Source: Hygrophila difformis (taxonomy: Eukaryota; Streptophyta; Magnoliopsida; Lamiales; Acanthaceae). From it: DNA of 64,000 nucleotides. The translations under genes were made by a program, and so were the position numbers. The notes under the pieces are model-generated. The model was not told where the DNA came from and did not search any database. It worked only from the letters and a program-made list of their open reading frames with translations. This document shows, in pieces, positions 21,604-32,568 of the stretch (the stretch's first letter is position 1; every line of letters begins with the position of its first letter). Location of the stretch: contig JAOANR010000011.1 of the NCBI GenBank assembly GCA_030278955.1, positions 27,780,403 through 27,844,402 on the forward strand, given 5' to 3'.

Positions 21604-24459
21604 TAAAACTTTTGACAATTTCGTCAACACGAGTATTTCTAAAAATCCCAAATTAAATTTATTAAAAGAGAAGAGTTATGATTCTGGGAAGGGGTTTAAG
21701 GATATAGTTCACTTTTTATTACTCGTGTGGGAAACTTTGATCTCAAACGGCGCAGTGGACCTCCCCGGCATGAAACTTTTGACAATTTCGTGCCTTGAAG
21801 ATCTTTGCCATGAAACTTTTGACAAGTTCCCACTACATGAGTATTTCCTGAAAAATCATAATTCTGGTTTTCAATTTTATTTAAGGAAACCAATTTATGA
21901 AGATGGAGTTGGGATTAGGGATATATTTATAGGTTGTCACGTTTTTATTACTCATGTTCAGAAACTGTGCCCCCGAAAGCGCACGGTGTCAAAAATTGCA
22001 GTAATTTATAGTAAGACCGGATCGTTCACTGGAGGATGTGTGATAGAAGCAGGGCCTACGTCGTTCTACTAGATTTTCCACTCGTATTGCTCCAATTGGT
22101 TTGAAAAGTGATTAATCATCTACTAACTGAAATTTAATCTAAATTACGAAAGCACTTAAATCTATTCTACAGAGCATAAGAATTCTATTCTAGAAAGCAG
22201 GTGAATTTATACTAGAAAGCAAATAAAGCTATTCTAAGAATGCAGTAAATACTATCTGTAGAAGCAATGAAAATTTACACTATGCTAGCTATGAAGCTGA
22301 TTCACAGTGTGGCCAGAAGGGACAGGAAGAAGAGAATAAAAAATTGGACAAGATTTGGATAAGGCATAATTAAACTTCCATTTTAATACACAGATCCTTG
22401 GTTGGGATAATCCTGTCAGACAGCTAATTCTCATGCTCTCAGTGTTGAGTTCCCTTTGATAGACAGGTACTTTCAACATGAGTTTACATGTTCTTAAGAC
22501 CACAGATTCTAAGATACCACAGATTTGTAACTGCCCTGGCCTGGGTATGTTACTTCATCTGTGGTGGATAAGCAACACCTGACAAATCATTTATTGACAT
22601 GCCAAGTACTACTATCATTCTCCCATGTCACTCCCAAAGATTCTAATCAAGCCTGAACTATCCCTTAACTATCAATCCTAGTAGTAGTTACACAACTCTC
22701 AATACAACCGAGTGACCTCTAATGAAAGCGTTTAAAAGAAAGCGATAAGGAAAGCATTTAAAAATCCTATCACTCGGAGGTTTTCAAGGTCTGACCCTGG
22801 TAGTAAAAGACAGCCCCCAGTCATGGTGACCGGGTGTGGATCAAGAATTTTCGGCTCTCGGTGAACCGCTCGCAGTGTTCACTTCCTTCCGAGTGGTTAT
22901 GAGATACAAACTAATGAAGCGAACTAATGGATTATTTCGCTCCGGATGTACTCACTCAGGACTCAAATGTAGGCTTTGGCAGAAGAGGATAGTGGTTGAA
23001 AGAAACTCAACCCTATCTTAGAAAATAACCAAGGCCTGAATGTTGTTCCTCTAAGATTATCTACTACACTGTATTTGAATCCAAGTGGACCCCATCTCGG
23101 TGTAATAATTAATCTCGGATTCCCAACAAACAGCAATTTTGGAAAATAATGAATCTGAAAACCATTCCCTAAACAGGTACTAGACTCTCAATTAAAACAC
23201 AGATCCTTTCAGTCTAGATGAGACCTTATCGCTGACTCTGCTTCTAATTTCCCAAAATCAACCCTTGGTAGAATATGAACTAGTCATAACTGAGGAATTT
23301 ATCCCTTACTCAGATCCGGATTTTATAAAGGAGTTTTTTGTTGGAAGTTTAATATACAATATCTGTTTAAAATCTAGACTTCTATTGTCCAAGGGAAGGA
23401 TCCTAAAATATCATAGACCACATTAATTACATAATAATAGCATGCATACAGATATACTGAAATGTAAAATGAATTGACCCAAAATATACTGGCGGGTCTA
23501 GACAGAAAGTGAAACACAAACATGAAGTGGTCAGAAGACCAAAGTAATGGCAGAATAATCGGGTGGACTGCAAACATCTACTGTCCAATGTCCCAATTAC
23601 TCGGATGGAGCGAATTTAGACAGCTTAGACCCTATAATGGCAGTGTCAATGCCAGTTGGGCCTCCACCGTCTGTGAATTCAGATAAAAACCTACATGCTT
23701 CTTTTCTGTAATGATCATTAGTCAGCATTGACAGATGTTGACTGATTCATACTACAGATTAGAATTTTGGTTTGGAAATTAAGATAAAGAAAGGAAAACT
23801 GTATCCGGATAGGAGTCAGCTGAGCAGCTATTATAATCCCGGATGGACGAACCGCCAAAGCTTCCACCGACTGCTATCCAGACCATGCAAAATAACACTT
23901 AGTAACTAATACCTAGAATACGAGCTAGTTTATCCGTGAAGGAATACCCGCCAACATTGGTCTGATGTACTCTTTACTAATTGTTGCACACAATACAGAA
24001 AAGACAAGAGGGAAATGAAATGAAAACAAGGCCTTGTATGAGAGACATTGGTTTCTCGTGCAAGGTTATGGAACTAATCCATAATTGATGACCTAAATAA
24101 TCCCTCCTACCATAATTAATTACAGTCCGGATTATCTGTTTAAGGCATCATGGTTTTGTTTATAGAGAAATGTTTTAATGACAATTGAACAAAGATCCTT
24201 TAATCATAACAATTAGTGATTTAATCATTGCTCATTACAATCATTAATCATTAATGAATAGAGGGTTCAATTAATTAAGTGCTGGAAATGGAGAATCAAA
24301 ATTTCGGCAGCATAACGCCTTATATTGCAATTCTGGGATATTACATCTTAATCCATGAGATTAAGATGTGAGTGTTTGCAATATAATAGAGGGTAAGAAA
24401 TCAGAATTTTTGGAATCAAATAGAAGAGAGGATTCTGTCGAGAAACCATAAATTGTGTC

Positions 24460-24992
24460 ATGAGCCTAGACCCGCGACATGGGTACCTCGACAGGTTCTC
24501 AAAAACTCGGCAGAGTTTCACCTTGTGTCGCTAAGTAAAAGTGTGTCGCTAGGCGTGGCCTCGCGACGGGGATTTAGCGACACAGGGTTTCCTGAGAATT
24601 TTCAAAGTATTTGGCTCCCAGTCGCTAGTCTGGAAATTGTGTCGCGAGGCGTGGCCTCGCGACAGAGTGTCTAGCGACTGGGTTTTCAAAATATTGACAA
24701 GGCATAATTTTCTGTCTCGGAGTAAAAGTGTGTCGCGAACCCACGGTTCGCGACAGGGATGTTCCGCGACAGAGGCCATGCATAAAAATTTGCAAGAGTT
24801 TGGTCCTTAGTCACTAAGCAGGTATTATGTCGCGGACCCAGCGGACCGTGGGTCCGCGACAAGTGTGCCTCGCGACCAAGGGTTTCAAAATATTAAGACA
24901 GGTGTCCCTAGACACCCTTGACGCGAAACAACCTTCCTGTCGCTAGACGTGGTTTCGCGACAGGAGGCGGTTGGCGACAGGGATGGTTCAGG
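24460..24992. repeat. Athila-A palindrome array 2 (in LTR, downstream of TATA)
   Basis: Five tandem units of about 100 bp. Each has an outer and an inner inverted pair of half-sites GTCGC(T/G) and (A/C)GCGAC. The clearest unit has perfect outer arms CCCAGTCGCTAG (24617-24628) and CTAGCGACTGGG (24671-24682), enclosing inner arms GTCGCGAGGC (24641-24650) and GCCTCGCGAC (24654-24663). The arm sequences differ between units but stay complementary within a unit. The 5' LTR copy of this array has been deleted. Confidence 0.9.
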
Positions 24993-25623
24993 ACACAAGT
25001 CAGTAAAAGCAGAATTGAACAGTGGCATGCAAACAGCGTGATCTCATCCTATTTCAGATTAAAAAGCTATTCTAAGCCAAAAGCAACCAAACAACATTTA
25101 AAATAACAAGAACATGCTTGAACAGAAATAAACCTATCTAGAACAATATTTAAAATAAAGCAACATCCTAATCTAGGGTTTGATCACACGCATACATAAC
25201 ATCATCCATAAAATGAGAACAGGAAGCATAATAAGGGGAAATGGGGGTCAAATGACCCCAAAAAAGGAAAATGAAAGCATAAAATCCATGGGGTGTGAGA
25301 CCCATTTCATGATTTGGGACACATTTGGTGAATATTTTCTCATATTATTAAATGGGTATGTAAATAACCATGAATTGGGTATTACAAAACCCTAAAAACA
25401 AAGTTTAGAAAGAAAAACATGGTATAAACTGGCTACCTATCTACTGAAACAGTAAAACACAAAACAAAACACTAAACTAAGCTAAACTATGGACATAATT
25501 AAATAATACAAAAAAAATGAAAATTAAACTACACTACCTGAGAACTGAGCTCCCAACTTCTGCCTTCAAGAGTGATTTTCTAATCCCCCCAAAAAAACTT
25601 TTTGTCTCAACGGAATCACCTCA

Positions 25624-25631
25624 TATTTATA
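25624..25631 (-). promoter_or_regulatory. Athila-A LTR TATA box
   Basis: TATAAATA on the minus strand, about 70 bp after the end of palindrome array 1. It lies 612 nt into the LTR, a normal U3 position. Confidence 0.7.
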
Positions 25632-25702
25632 GAAGTGAAACCCTAGGCCCATGGGCCTTGGTTTGAAGCCCATTGTGTCTCAAGACATCACACACATCAC
25701 AG

Positions 25703-25935
25703 TGTGCCGCGGAACAACACTTCATGTGGCAAGGCTTCTCGACTGGGTCTTGGTCTTCAATTTGTGCAACTGTGTCGCTATCCATGCCTGTGTCGCTAGG
25801 CAATGGATCGCGACCGGGGTTCCGCGACCAGGGCTAGGGACATGGCTTCTTCTTCATGCTGCATGTTGTGTCGCCAAACCTTCCTGTGTCGCGAGGCCAT
25901 GGACCGCGACACAGGAGCTTCCGCGACCGGTGTTC
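25703..25935. repeat. Athila-A palindrome array 1 (U3, upstream of TATA), 3' LTR copy
   Basis: Three units, two well kept, each with four half-sites in the order GTCGC, GTCGC, GCGAC, GCGAC (for example near 25792-25829 and 25870-25927). Spacing is about 10, 10 and 8-13 bp between sites. It immediately precedes the TATA box on the minus strand. Confidence 0.9.
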
Positions 25936-26243
25936 CTGGACTCACTGAATTGGGCCAGATGGGCCGAAATTGTTCTTTTTGTGGGCTTTTCTTTCTTTTC
26001 CCATCTTTTTCATTCCTTTTTCTTTTCTTTTCTTTTTCTCATGTTTTTGGATTTTTCTAACATAAATGTGTAATAAAATTACATATTTATGCCTTTTTCA
26101 TACCAGCTCAATATTTTTACAATTATGCATAAATCAGTCCAATTCAACTGCTTTCTTATTTAATATAATACCGGAATGCGACCAAATGCCCGTTTTAGAC
26201 ACGGAAATGGGTTGAAAATAATGGTCATTTCTGGCCATTATCA

Positions 26244-26257
26244 ACATCCTCACATTT
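26244..26257 (-). promoter_or_regulatory. Athila-A polypurine tract
   Basis: AAATGTGAGGATGT on the minus strand, directly abutting the TGATAATGG start of the 3' LTR. Confidence 0.85.
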
Positions 26258-27913
26258 AATACTGATCGTCCCCGAGCAGTCAGAGTCAATGTTCTAGAGA
26301 ACACGGACTCTGCATATTCAATTCATTTTCGTGGCTTCATAAATCACATTCTTCTTAGATTGGGATAAGACAATCAAAAGCTTCAAGTGTTAAATTCCCT
26401 TAATTGCAGTGTTTAATAAAATGATACTTGCTCACTACGTCGGGCCTACAAATCAAGCATTATTGTCAACCTTTCATGAATATCATGTTCGAAAAATGCA
26501 AGGATTAAGAATCAGAATTAAGATATGACACAAATATAATTAATGGAACAGACCTTCACATATAAGAGAATCGGAAAATTCACTCACTCTCAAATGGGGT
26601 TTAATCATTGAACGCTCAAAATAAAATTCAATTAAATTATCCCATGGGCTTGCAATCAAACCAACTCGCCACCGGCTCATTTCCTCAAATCGAGATCATG
26701 AGGTCTTATTCAAGGGTTATAACGGGGCATACGGTTGTAACATTAGGTATGGAGTGGAATTATTGGGCTAGAAGTGGCAAGAATTAATTCTATCATAACA
26801 TGGCATATTTTTATTTAAAATTTATGATCATCACTATTTTTCTTTTGTTTCTTGTGCTTTTCTTTTCTATTGCATGACATTAGACTATGTCTAATTTGCT
26901 TTGTCATTTGCAATTTATTGTTGTTGAATGAAACTCAACATAAATTTTTTTTTTTTGAATCGGTTTATAGCTTACCGATTGATACATTTTTTATGATCAT
27001 AAATTCAATGCCTTGATAAATTTTATTCTTGCACACTTGGGTTTGATTTTCTTGGTCTTTTTATAGGCTAGGAAAAATATAGAGGGTTTCAAAGAAAAAT
27101 TGGGCTTAAAGGCTCAAATTGGTTAATTCCTAAGGGAAAATATTTTTGGGTTTGGATTTCAAACGAAGGCCAAAATTTTGGGTTTTTCTAAGTGCCTCAA
27201 TCATATCCTCGATTTTTGGAATATGGCATGGTCTTGAATCGGTCCCAATTGCAAGTTCTAGTTTCCTTTAATCAAAATGATTCACACATCAAAGAAAATG
27301 AATGAGTAAAAGTGACTCATGGCTCAAACCTCACAGGTTGGATTGATTCACGCCATACAATATTCTCAAATTTAATCAAAGCTTAATCCCAACACTTTAT
27401 TCAATCAAAATTTCTAACATGCAGATTTATTACCCAATAAGATGATCGCATCATTAGATTTTTATAGCTCAAAACCTTAGGAATTCATTTCATGCATGTC
27501 TTCAATTACATTATCCCAATTTTAAAAGTCTGAAAATTTAATCACAAGCCTAAATTCAACATGTGAATTTAGAGCAGGTTTATGCACATTTTTGCTGGTT
27601 ATTTAATTTAAATCTGTAAGGAGGCACTGCTGTCATACTGAGTATGTGAGCAGCATATTTTTGGCCTTACAGTCACTTATTCATCTCGGACTGTCAGACA
27701 TCTTTTCAAGAAGAAAACGAATAAAAATTGTTTGTGTACCTCGAAAGCTTGAGTTCCATTTAGGGAAAGCGATAAATTACATCAATTACAAGGGATTCTT
27801 ATGCATTTAGTACGAACCTGCATACAAAAGAAGAAATCCCTCATATGATGCCTTCACTAGAGCTTAAATAAGATAAAGCATACTAGGATTCATTCCTTCT
27901 CCATTCTTCTCTC
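26258..27913 (-). other. Athila-A 3' non-coding region
   Basis: No gene was seen. Sequence and order match, in reverse, the 57770-59208 region of Athila-B, so this is a conserved part of the family's 3' end rather than random DNA. Confidence 0.7.
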
Positions 27914-28579
27914 TCAGAACATGTACCTGCTCCAGTGGACGAAACTTGTCAGATCACAGCGTAGACACCAGCCATTATGGTCTCTCAGGGGTTCATGCAT
28001 CCTTGTGCAGTAGACCCAGGCTGGTTGGTCTACAAATAAGTAGGGAGTGTCCGGATTGTCTGCCATCCATGAGAGGGTGTTGGTGGATGTGTAGTCCAGG
28101 ACTGATCTATCGGTCACCATTCTTTCTATCATCCGAATCCCTGAAGAACCTGGCTTTCGTCCAACTTACTCATCAGCATCAGTCCACGTGTGAAGATTGA
28201 TGCCTTGTGATTGTCCTCAATTCCTGACCGCAGTAGCTCACAGACTTGCTCCTCATCCCCTTCCGCGAATGGTAGGAGTGCTGGAACGATTTGAAGATTA
28301 AAGTTTTCTGCCTCCACGCATGTTTTCAGGAATCTCTCCTTCTGCCACCGAATTCTCTCCTGCCACTGCTTCACTGTGGAGGTGTCCAGCTCACATCGCT
28401 TGTACACGATGGAGAGGTTCCCTGCGTCTCTGAGCTTTTTGCACATTTCCTGCGCAATGAAAACTTCCCTGATTTCATCCTCTCCTATTCGAGAGAGAAT
28501 TTCTCCTAGAAGCTCCAACGGTAAGTCTAGCAGCTGAGTTCCTTCGGGTTCAGGATCTGGGATTTGAAGAAGGTTGCCC
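27914..28579 (-). pseudogene. Captured F-box-like gene fragment in Athila-A
   Basis: The minus-strand frame starts at a good splice acceptor (CTTATCTCTTCAG, ending at 28580), and no Met is evident upstream. The first 45 residues read like an F-box: LPLELLGEILSRIGEDEIRE, then a CKKLRDAGN block. A helical region follows (QERFLKT-like, CVEAENFN, GDEEQVCELL), as in a plant F-box family whose C-terminal half carries Sel1-like helices. A frameshift near 28130 leads to a Cys-containing tail (CLRCD) ending near 27914. F-box proteins recruit substrates to SCF ubiquitin ligases. Here it is probably a fragment of a host gene taken up by the retrotransposon. The family assignment is from memory of motifs, not a search. 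Confidence 0.5.
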
Positions 28580-28650
28580 CTGAAGAGATAAGAAGCAGTG
28601 AATCCAATTTTTTTAAAATTTCCTCAGAGATTCTTCAAGTTTGGAAACCA

Positions 28651-28687
28651 ACATCCTCACATTTAGAGCTTTGCTCTAGATGTGAGG
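28651..28687 (-). promoter_or_regulatory. Internal polypurine-tract copy forming a hairpin
   Basis: ACATCCTCACATTTA repeats the true tract at 26244. Here it is one arm of a 15-bp stem (CCTCACATTTAGAGC with GCTCTAGATGTGAGG, one mismatch) closed by a TTT loop. Confidence 0.75.
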
Positions 28688-29950
28688 TTATTAAATATCC
28701 GACTTGAATTTAGTATAAAGCATAGGTAAATAATATTTAAGTTTTGAATGGGCTAATGAGTCAAAAATAAAGTAAAAATGGTCAGTGGACCGAAAATCTT
28801 TTTACTGGGCCATAAGGCCCAAAGGTTTGATTTTTCAAATTATTAAACAAGTCCGAGAAACTTGTTGAAAATGGAATGAGATGGATGGATGGGGGCGAAA
28901 TGCTCGAATGTTGGAATGTGCAGTGGAGGCGTGGCGCAATGGATCTGCTATTTCTGGACTGCCTGGACTGTCTTGGACAGTTAAAACATTCCCAAAAATT
29001 TGCAAACACTATTTTTAATTTTTAAAGGGTTGACTTGTTTTATTTAAGGAAAGTGGGATGTGAGTGGTACCATTTTGGATTTTTGAAAAGGATACCAGTT
29101 GAGTGACAGAAATACTGCTATTACTCACACTACAGTTCCATTGGGAACAAAAGGAACACAAGTCAATTATTAAATCTATCAACTATTTTGTATTTTTCCA
29201 AAAGGTCACTTTTATTAAAAAGTGGAAGTCTCTCATTGGGTGTTTGTACTTATGTTTCCATAAACTAACAAACATTTATTCCCACAAGATTTTAACATGT
29301 GGAAACAAATATGACAAAAAGATCTTCCACTTGAATGCTTCAAACCAAAACTGCAGAAGCATACACATCAAGATCAAAAACAAAGTTTGAACAAAGAACA
29401 CCAAGCATTAAACCCTATTTCTGTCAAGAACTTAAGAATGGAAAAACCAACAACATCATGGTGCTCAAAATAGCACCCTAACATTCATCAGTTTGTTCTC
29501 TCAAGTTTTAAACTTCCAAAATTTTAAACTATAACAGTTTTAAAACAAGCTCTCAAGCAGGTTTTTTTAAGGGTTTCAAAAGGGCTTCAAAGAGCTCCTT
29601 AAAACCTAGAGCATTCAAAATCTCAAAACAGAGGAAACAAAAACTCACACAAACCATATTCAACCCAAAAATAAGAAAAGAAGGCAGAAGAGTTCGAAGG
29701 AGGCCATGAACAGGCCCTGAACAGGTGGAAAAAGTGGGTTTCTACCCTGTCCTGTTTCGTTCGGGTCTGGGTAAAGGTCCCAAGTTTGGAAAGATCCGTA
29801 GCAACCTGTCCATGGTGTCCCCTTGGAAACGGATGGGTTAGTGCGAAGAACACGGTGGTGTTCGTTCGAGAGAGAAGAGAGTGAAAGGGAGCAGTTGAAG
29901 AGTTGAGTGAAAATGAGGAGAGTGCAGGGAAAAGAGGTGAGGAGGGGGGG

Positions 29951-29959
29951 TTATAAATA
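29951..29959 (-). promoter_or_regulatory. TATA-like box of the internal module
   Basis: TATTTATAA on the minus strand (TATAAATA on the plus strand). A CT-rich leader follows only in the minus direction, and it points to the captured gene. Confidence 0.45.
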
Positions 29960-29969
29960 CTGGAAAGGC

Positions 29970-30283
29970 TGGTCGCGGAACCCCAGACCGGGTCGCGAAA
30001 CAAGGTTTCCCGACCAGGGCTTAGCGACATTAGACATGTCGCGGAATTGGAGTCCGGTCGCGAGGCAGGGCCTCGCGACAAGGGTATCGCGACCAGTTTC
30101 AGTAATGAAATAAAGTCAACGGGGGAAGGTGTCGCGGAATAGAAGGCCGATCTCGAGGCCACGCCTCACGACATGGTGTATAGCGACAGCGACAAAGAGA
30201 GTTAGGGACAAATGAGAGTGTGTCGCGGAACTAGGCCTGGTCGCGGGACATGGCTTCGCGACACAGTGGTTGCTTCGCGACAC
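29970..30283. repeat. Palindrome array 3 (internal module of Athila-A)
   Basis: Four units of about 65-85 bp, each with the order GTCGCGGAA, GTCGCGAGGC-like, GCCTCGCGAC-like, GCGAC. The unit near 30045-30091 is the most regular. Same half-site sequence as in the two LTR arrays. Confidence 0.88.
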
Positions 30284-30635
30284 AAAATTTTGAATTTTCA
30301 AACTTTTCGTGGTCTGGGCCCGAGCGTGGTATTGGGCTTGAATCCACTTTATTTGATTTGGACCTGAATAAATTCAGTCCAAATAAATTCAAAATGCTGG
30401 GCTGAAATTAAAGAAGGATCCACTTGCATAAATTAGGTTGGGTTAATTCCATTCGTTTGCAAAAATTATTCCGGATTTAAATTGCTTCAAATTCCGGAAA
30501 TATTTTCTTAAATTCATGGAATTAATCCAACCAAGAACCTGGTTTTCCGTGTTACTTTTCTGCTCCTCTTTTTGATGGTTCCGAACTTTCTGCAAGACAG
30601 ATATTTGAAATGCATTAGATTTTCTCCAAATATCA

Positions 30636-30652
30636 ACATCCTCACATTTAGA
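30636..30652 (-). promoter_or_regulatory. Polypurine-tract copy just after Athila-A pol
   Basis: TCTAAATGTGAGGATGT on the minus strand followed by TGATATTT. It is the nearest purine tract to the end of integrase, and so possibly the ancestral one. Confidence 0.65.
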
Positions 30653-30789
30653 GTCTTAGTACTCTGAATGTTTAATTGATTTTTGGTACTCTCCTGTTAT
30701 GAAAATAACGTACTGTAATAATATAATATATATATATATATGAAATATTTTTTTTTTGTTTTTTTTTGTGTTTTTAATGCTGTTTCTTA

Positions 30790-32568
30790 TTAAGTGTAAT
30801 ACGGGTCTGCCACTGCTTGGCTTTCTTTCTCCGGATCAAACTGTCCGATGTACTCCTTCAACCGTTGTCCATTCACCACTATGTTGCCCTTGTCAGTTCG
30901 GATCCTGACGGCTCCATTTTCAAACACTTCTAGCACTTCATGTGGTCCTTCCCATCTGGATTTGAGCTTTCCGGGGAATAGCTTCAACCTAGAATTGAAT
31001 AATAACACGCTTTGACCAACATAAAAATGCTTATGCTTAATCATGCAATCGTGCAACTTCTGGGTCCGCTCCTTGTAAATTCGAGAGCTTTCATAAGCTA
31101 GCGCTCGTATTTCCTCAATTTCATTGAGGTCCAACTTACGTTTGCTCTGAGCAGCTTTCGGATCGAAGTTGAGCGTCTTAACGGCCCAGTAAGCTTTATG
31201 CTCTAACTCTACAGGCAAATGACAGGCTTTTCCGAAGATAAGCCTATATGGAGACATCCCAATGGGCATCTTATATGCTGTGCGGTATGCCCATAGAGCA
31301 TCGTTGAGCTTACGTGCCCAATCCTTATGGGTTATCCCGACAGTGGCTTCGAGTATGTGTTTGATTTCGCGATTGGATACTTCGACTTGACCACTAGTCT
31401 GGGGATGATAAGGCGTGCCTATCTTATGGAGGATTCCATTTTTACTCATTAAAGTTTCAAAAGCTTTATTAATAAAGTGTGTTCCTCCATCAGATATCAC
31501 CACCCTAGGTATGCCAAATCTACTGAAAATGTTGTTCTTGAGGAACTTGATGACTTGGCTACCATCATTGGTCGGTAATGCGACAGCCTCGACCCATTTG
31601 GACACATAATCGACAACTACCAAGATATAGTAGTTTCCACCAGATGGTGGGAATGGTCCCATGAAGTCAATGCCCCATACATCGAAAATCTCAAGTGTGA
31701 GAATTCCCTTTTGAGGCATCTCATCCCTCTTGGAGATGTTTCCTAATCTTTGGCATTTGTCGCAACCTTTCACAAATGTCCTGCAATCCTCATAGATGTG
31801 AGGCCAATAAAATCCACATTCGAGGACCTTGTGGGCCGTTCGAGCGGGACCATGGTGACCTCCATATTCTGATTCATGGCATTTTCTGACAATTTGATAG
31901 GCTTCATGCTCGGTCACACATCGCCTGATTATTGAATCGGCGCAATGTTTGAAGAGATAAGGTTCTTCCCAAAAGTAGTTTAATACATCTCGGTTGAACT
32001 TATTCCTATGATGATAGTTCGAAAACTGTGGGTTTATTCCACACGCCAAGAAGTTAGCGATGTCGGAAAACCATGGACATGCTTGATTGTGCAAATGCAA
32101 TGCGAACAACTGTTCGTCCGGGAACTCTTTATTGACGGCTTTTTCCTTTTTATCATTTTCTAATCGAGATAAGTGGTCAGCAGCACCATTATCTCGACCT
32201 CGCCTATCTTTTATTATGATGTCGAATTCTTGCAACAGAAGTACCCATCTGATTAATCGAGGTTTGGCATCTTGTTTGCTAAACAAGTATCTCAGTGCAG
32301 AATGATCCGTGTACACTATAGTCTTCGTATCTATAAGATACTGTCTGAATTTGTCAAACGCGAAGATTACAGCATACATCTCTTTCTCCGTTGTGGTGTA
32401 GTTGACTTGGGCCTCATTCAGGGCATGACTTGCGTAATGAATTACATAATGTCTCCCATCTTTATGTTGCCCGAGTACTGCACCTACGGCGAGATCACTA
32501 GCATCGCACATTACCTCGAAAGGTATTGACCAATCAGGTGGTTGCACTATCGGTGCAGAAACCAACAT
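30790..32568 (-). CDS. Athila-A RNase H and integrase (592 codons, open)
   Basis: RNase H covers residues ~15-135, with CDASDLAVG (Asp22), the [11 protein letters not shown]lu, [10 protein letters not shown] (Asp88) and GAADHLSR (Asp131). Integrase follows. Its HHCC zinc finger lies at ~230-272 ([10 protein letters not shown] to CDKCQRL), and the catalytic core has GIDFMGPFP (Asp301), VISDGGTHF (Asp360) and GQVEVSNRE (Glu396). The spacing of 35 residues between the last two is the classical DD35E. The C-terminal part has [19 protein letters not shown] and the [15 protein letters not shown] motif typical of plant gypsy integrase ends; no chromodomain follows. This is the longest undamaged frame in the window, but its upstream partners are broken, so the polyprotein would not be made from this locus. 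Confidence 0.92.
   Translation of the reverse strand: MLVSAPIVQPPDWSIPFEVMCDASDLAVGAVLGQHKDGRHYVIHYASHALNEAQVNYTTTEKEMYAVIFAFDKFRQYLIDTKTIVYTDHSALRYLFSKQDAKPRLIRWVLLLQEFDIIIKDRRGRDNGAADHLSRLENDKKEKAVNKEFPDEQLFALHLHNQACPWFSDIANFLACGINPQFSNYHHRNKFNRDVLNYFWEEPYLFKHCADSIIRRCVTEHEAYQIVRKCHESEYGGHHGPARTAHKVLECGFYWPHIYEDCRTFVKGCDKCQRLGNISKRDEMPQKGILTLEIFDVWGIDFMGPFPPSGGNYYILVVVDYVSKWVEAVALPTNDGSQVIKFLKNNIFSRFGIPRVVISDGGTHFINKAFETLMSKNGILHKIGTPYHPQTSGQVEVSNREIKHILEATVGITHKDWARKLNDALWAYRTAYKMPIGMSPYRLIFGKACHLPVELEHKAYWAVKTLNFDPKAAQSKRKLDLNEIEEIRALAYESSRIYKERTQKLHDCMIKHKHFYVGQSVLLFNSRLKLFPGKLKSRWEGPHEVLEVFENGAVRIRTDKGNIVVNGQRLKEYIGQFDPEKESQAVADPYYT

Larger units (their letters stand above)
21604..26243 (-). 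repeat. Athila-A 3' LTR (4640 bp, full length)
   Basis: On the minus strand it runs from TGATAATGGCC at 26243 to the end at 21604. It carries two palindrome arrays, with a TATA box between them. It is about 1.2 kb longer than the 5' LTR, which has a deletion. Confidence 0.93.
28688..30635 (-). repeat. Internal LTR-like module in Athila-A
   Basis: Read on the minus strand, a copy of the purine tract (30636-30652) is followed by TGATATTTGG, like the true tract/LTR junction. A palindrome array (29970-30283) comes next, then a TATA-like box (29951-29959) and a CT-rich leader of about 120 nt. The distances from the start (array at ~350-670, TATA ~680) resemble those in the real LTR (array ~310-540, TATA ~610). 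Sequence outside these landmarks is not clearly similar to the LTR, so this is a diverged or unrelated LTR-like promoter. It lies upstream of the F-box-like fragment. Confidence 0.5.

Noticed and set aside
24460..24992. GTCGCGA array considered as a CRISPR array
   Set aside because: Units are nested palindromes of unequal length without unique spacers, there are no cas genes, and the context is a plant LTR.
25651..26073. 140-codon plus-strand frame over LTR array 1, repeated at 39742-40140
   Set aside because: It is translation of the palindrome repeats on the strand opposite to the element; conservation follows from LTR identity.
29623..30162. 179-codon minus-strand frame across the internal palindrome array
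   Set aside because: Includes the repeats and TATA-like region, Ser/Pro-rich low complexity, and no conserved family; better read as promoter and leader.
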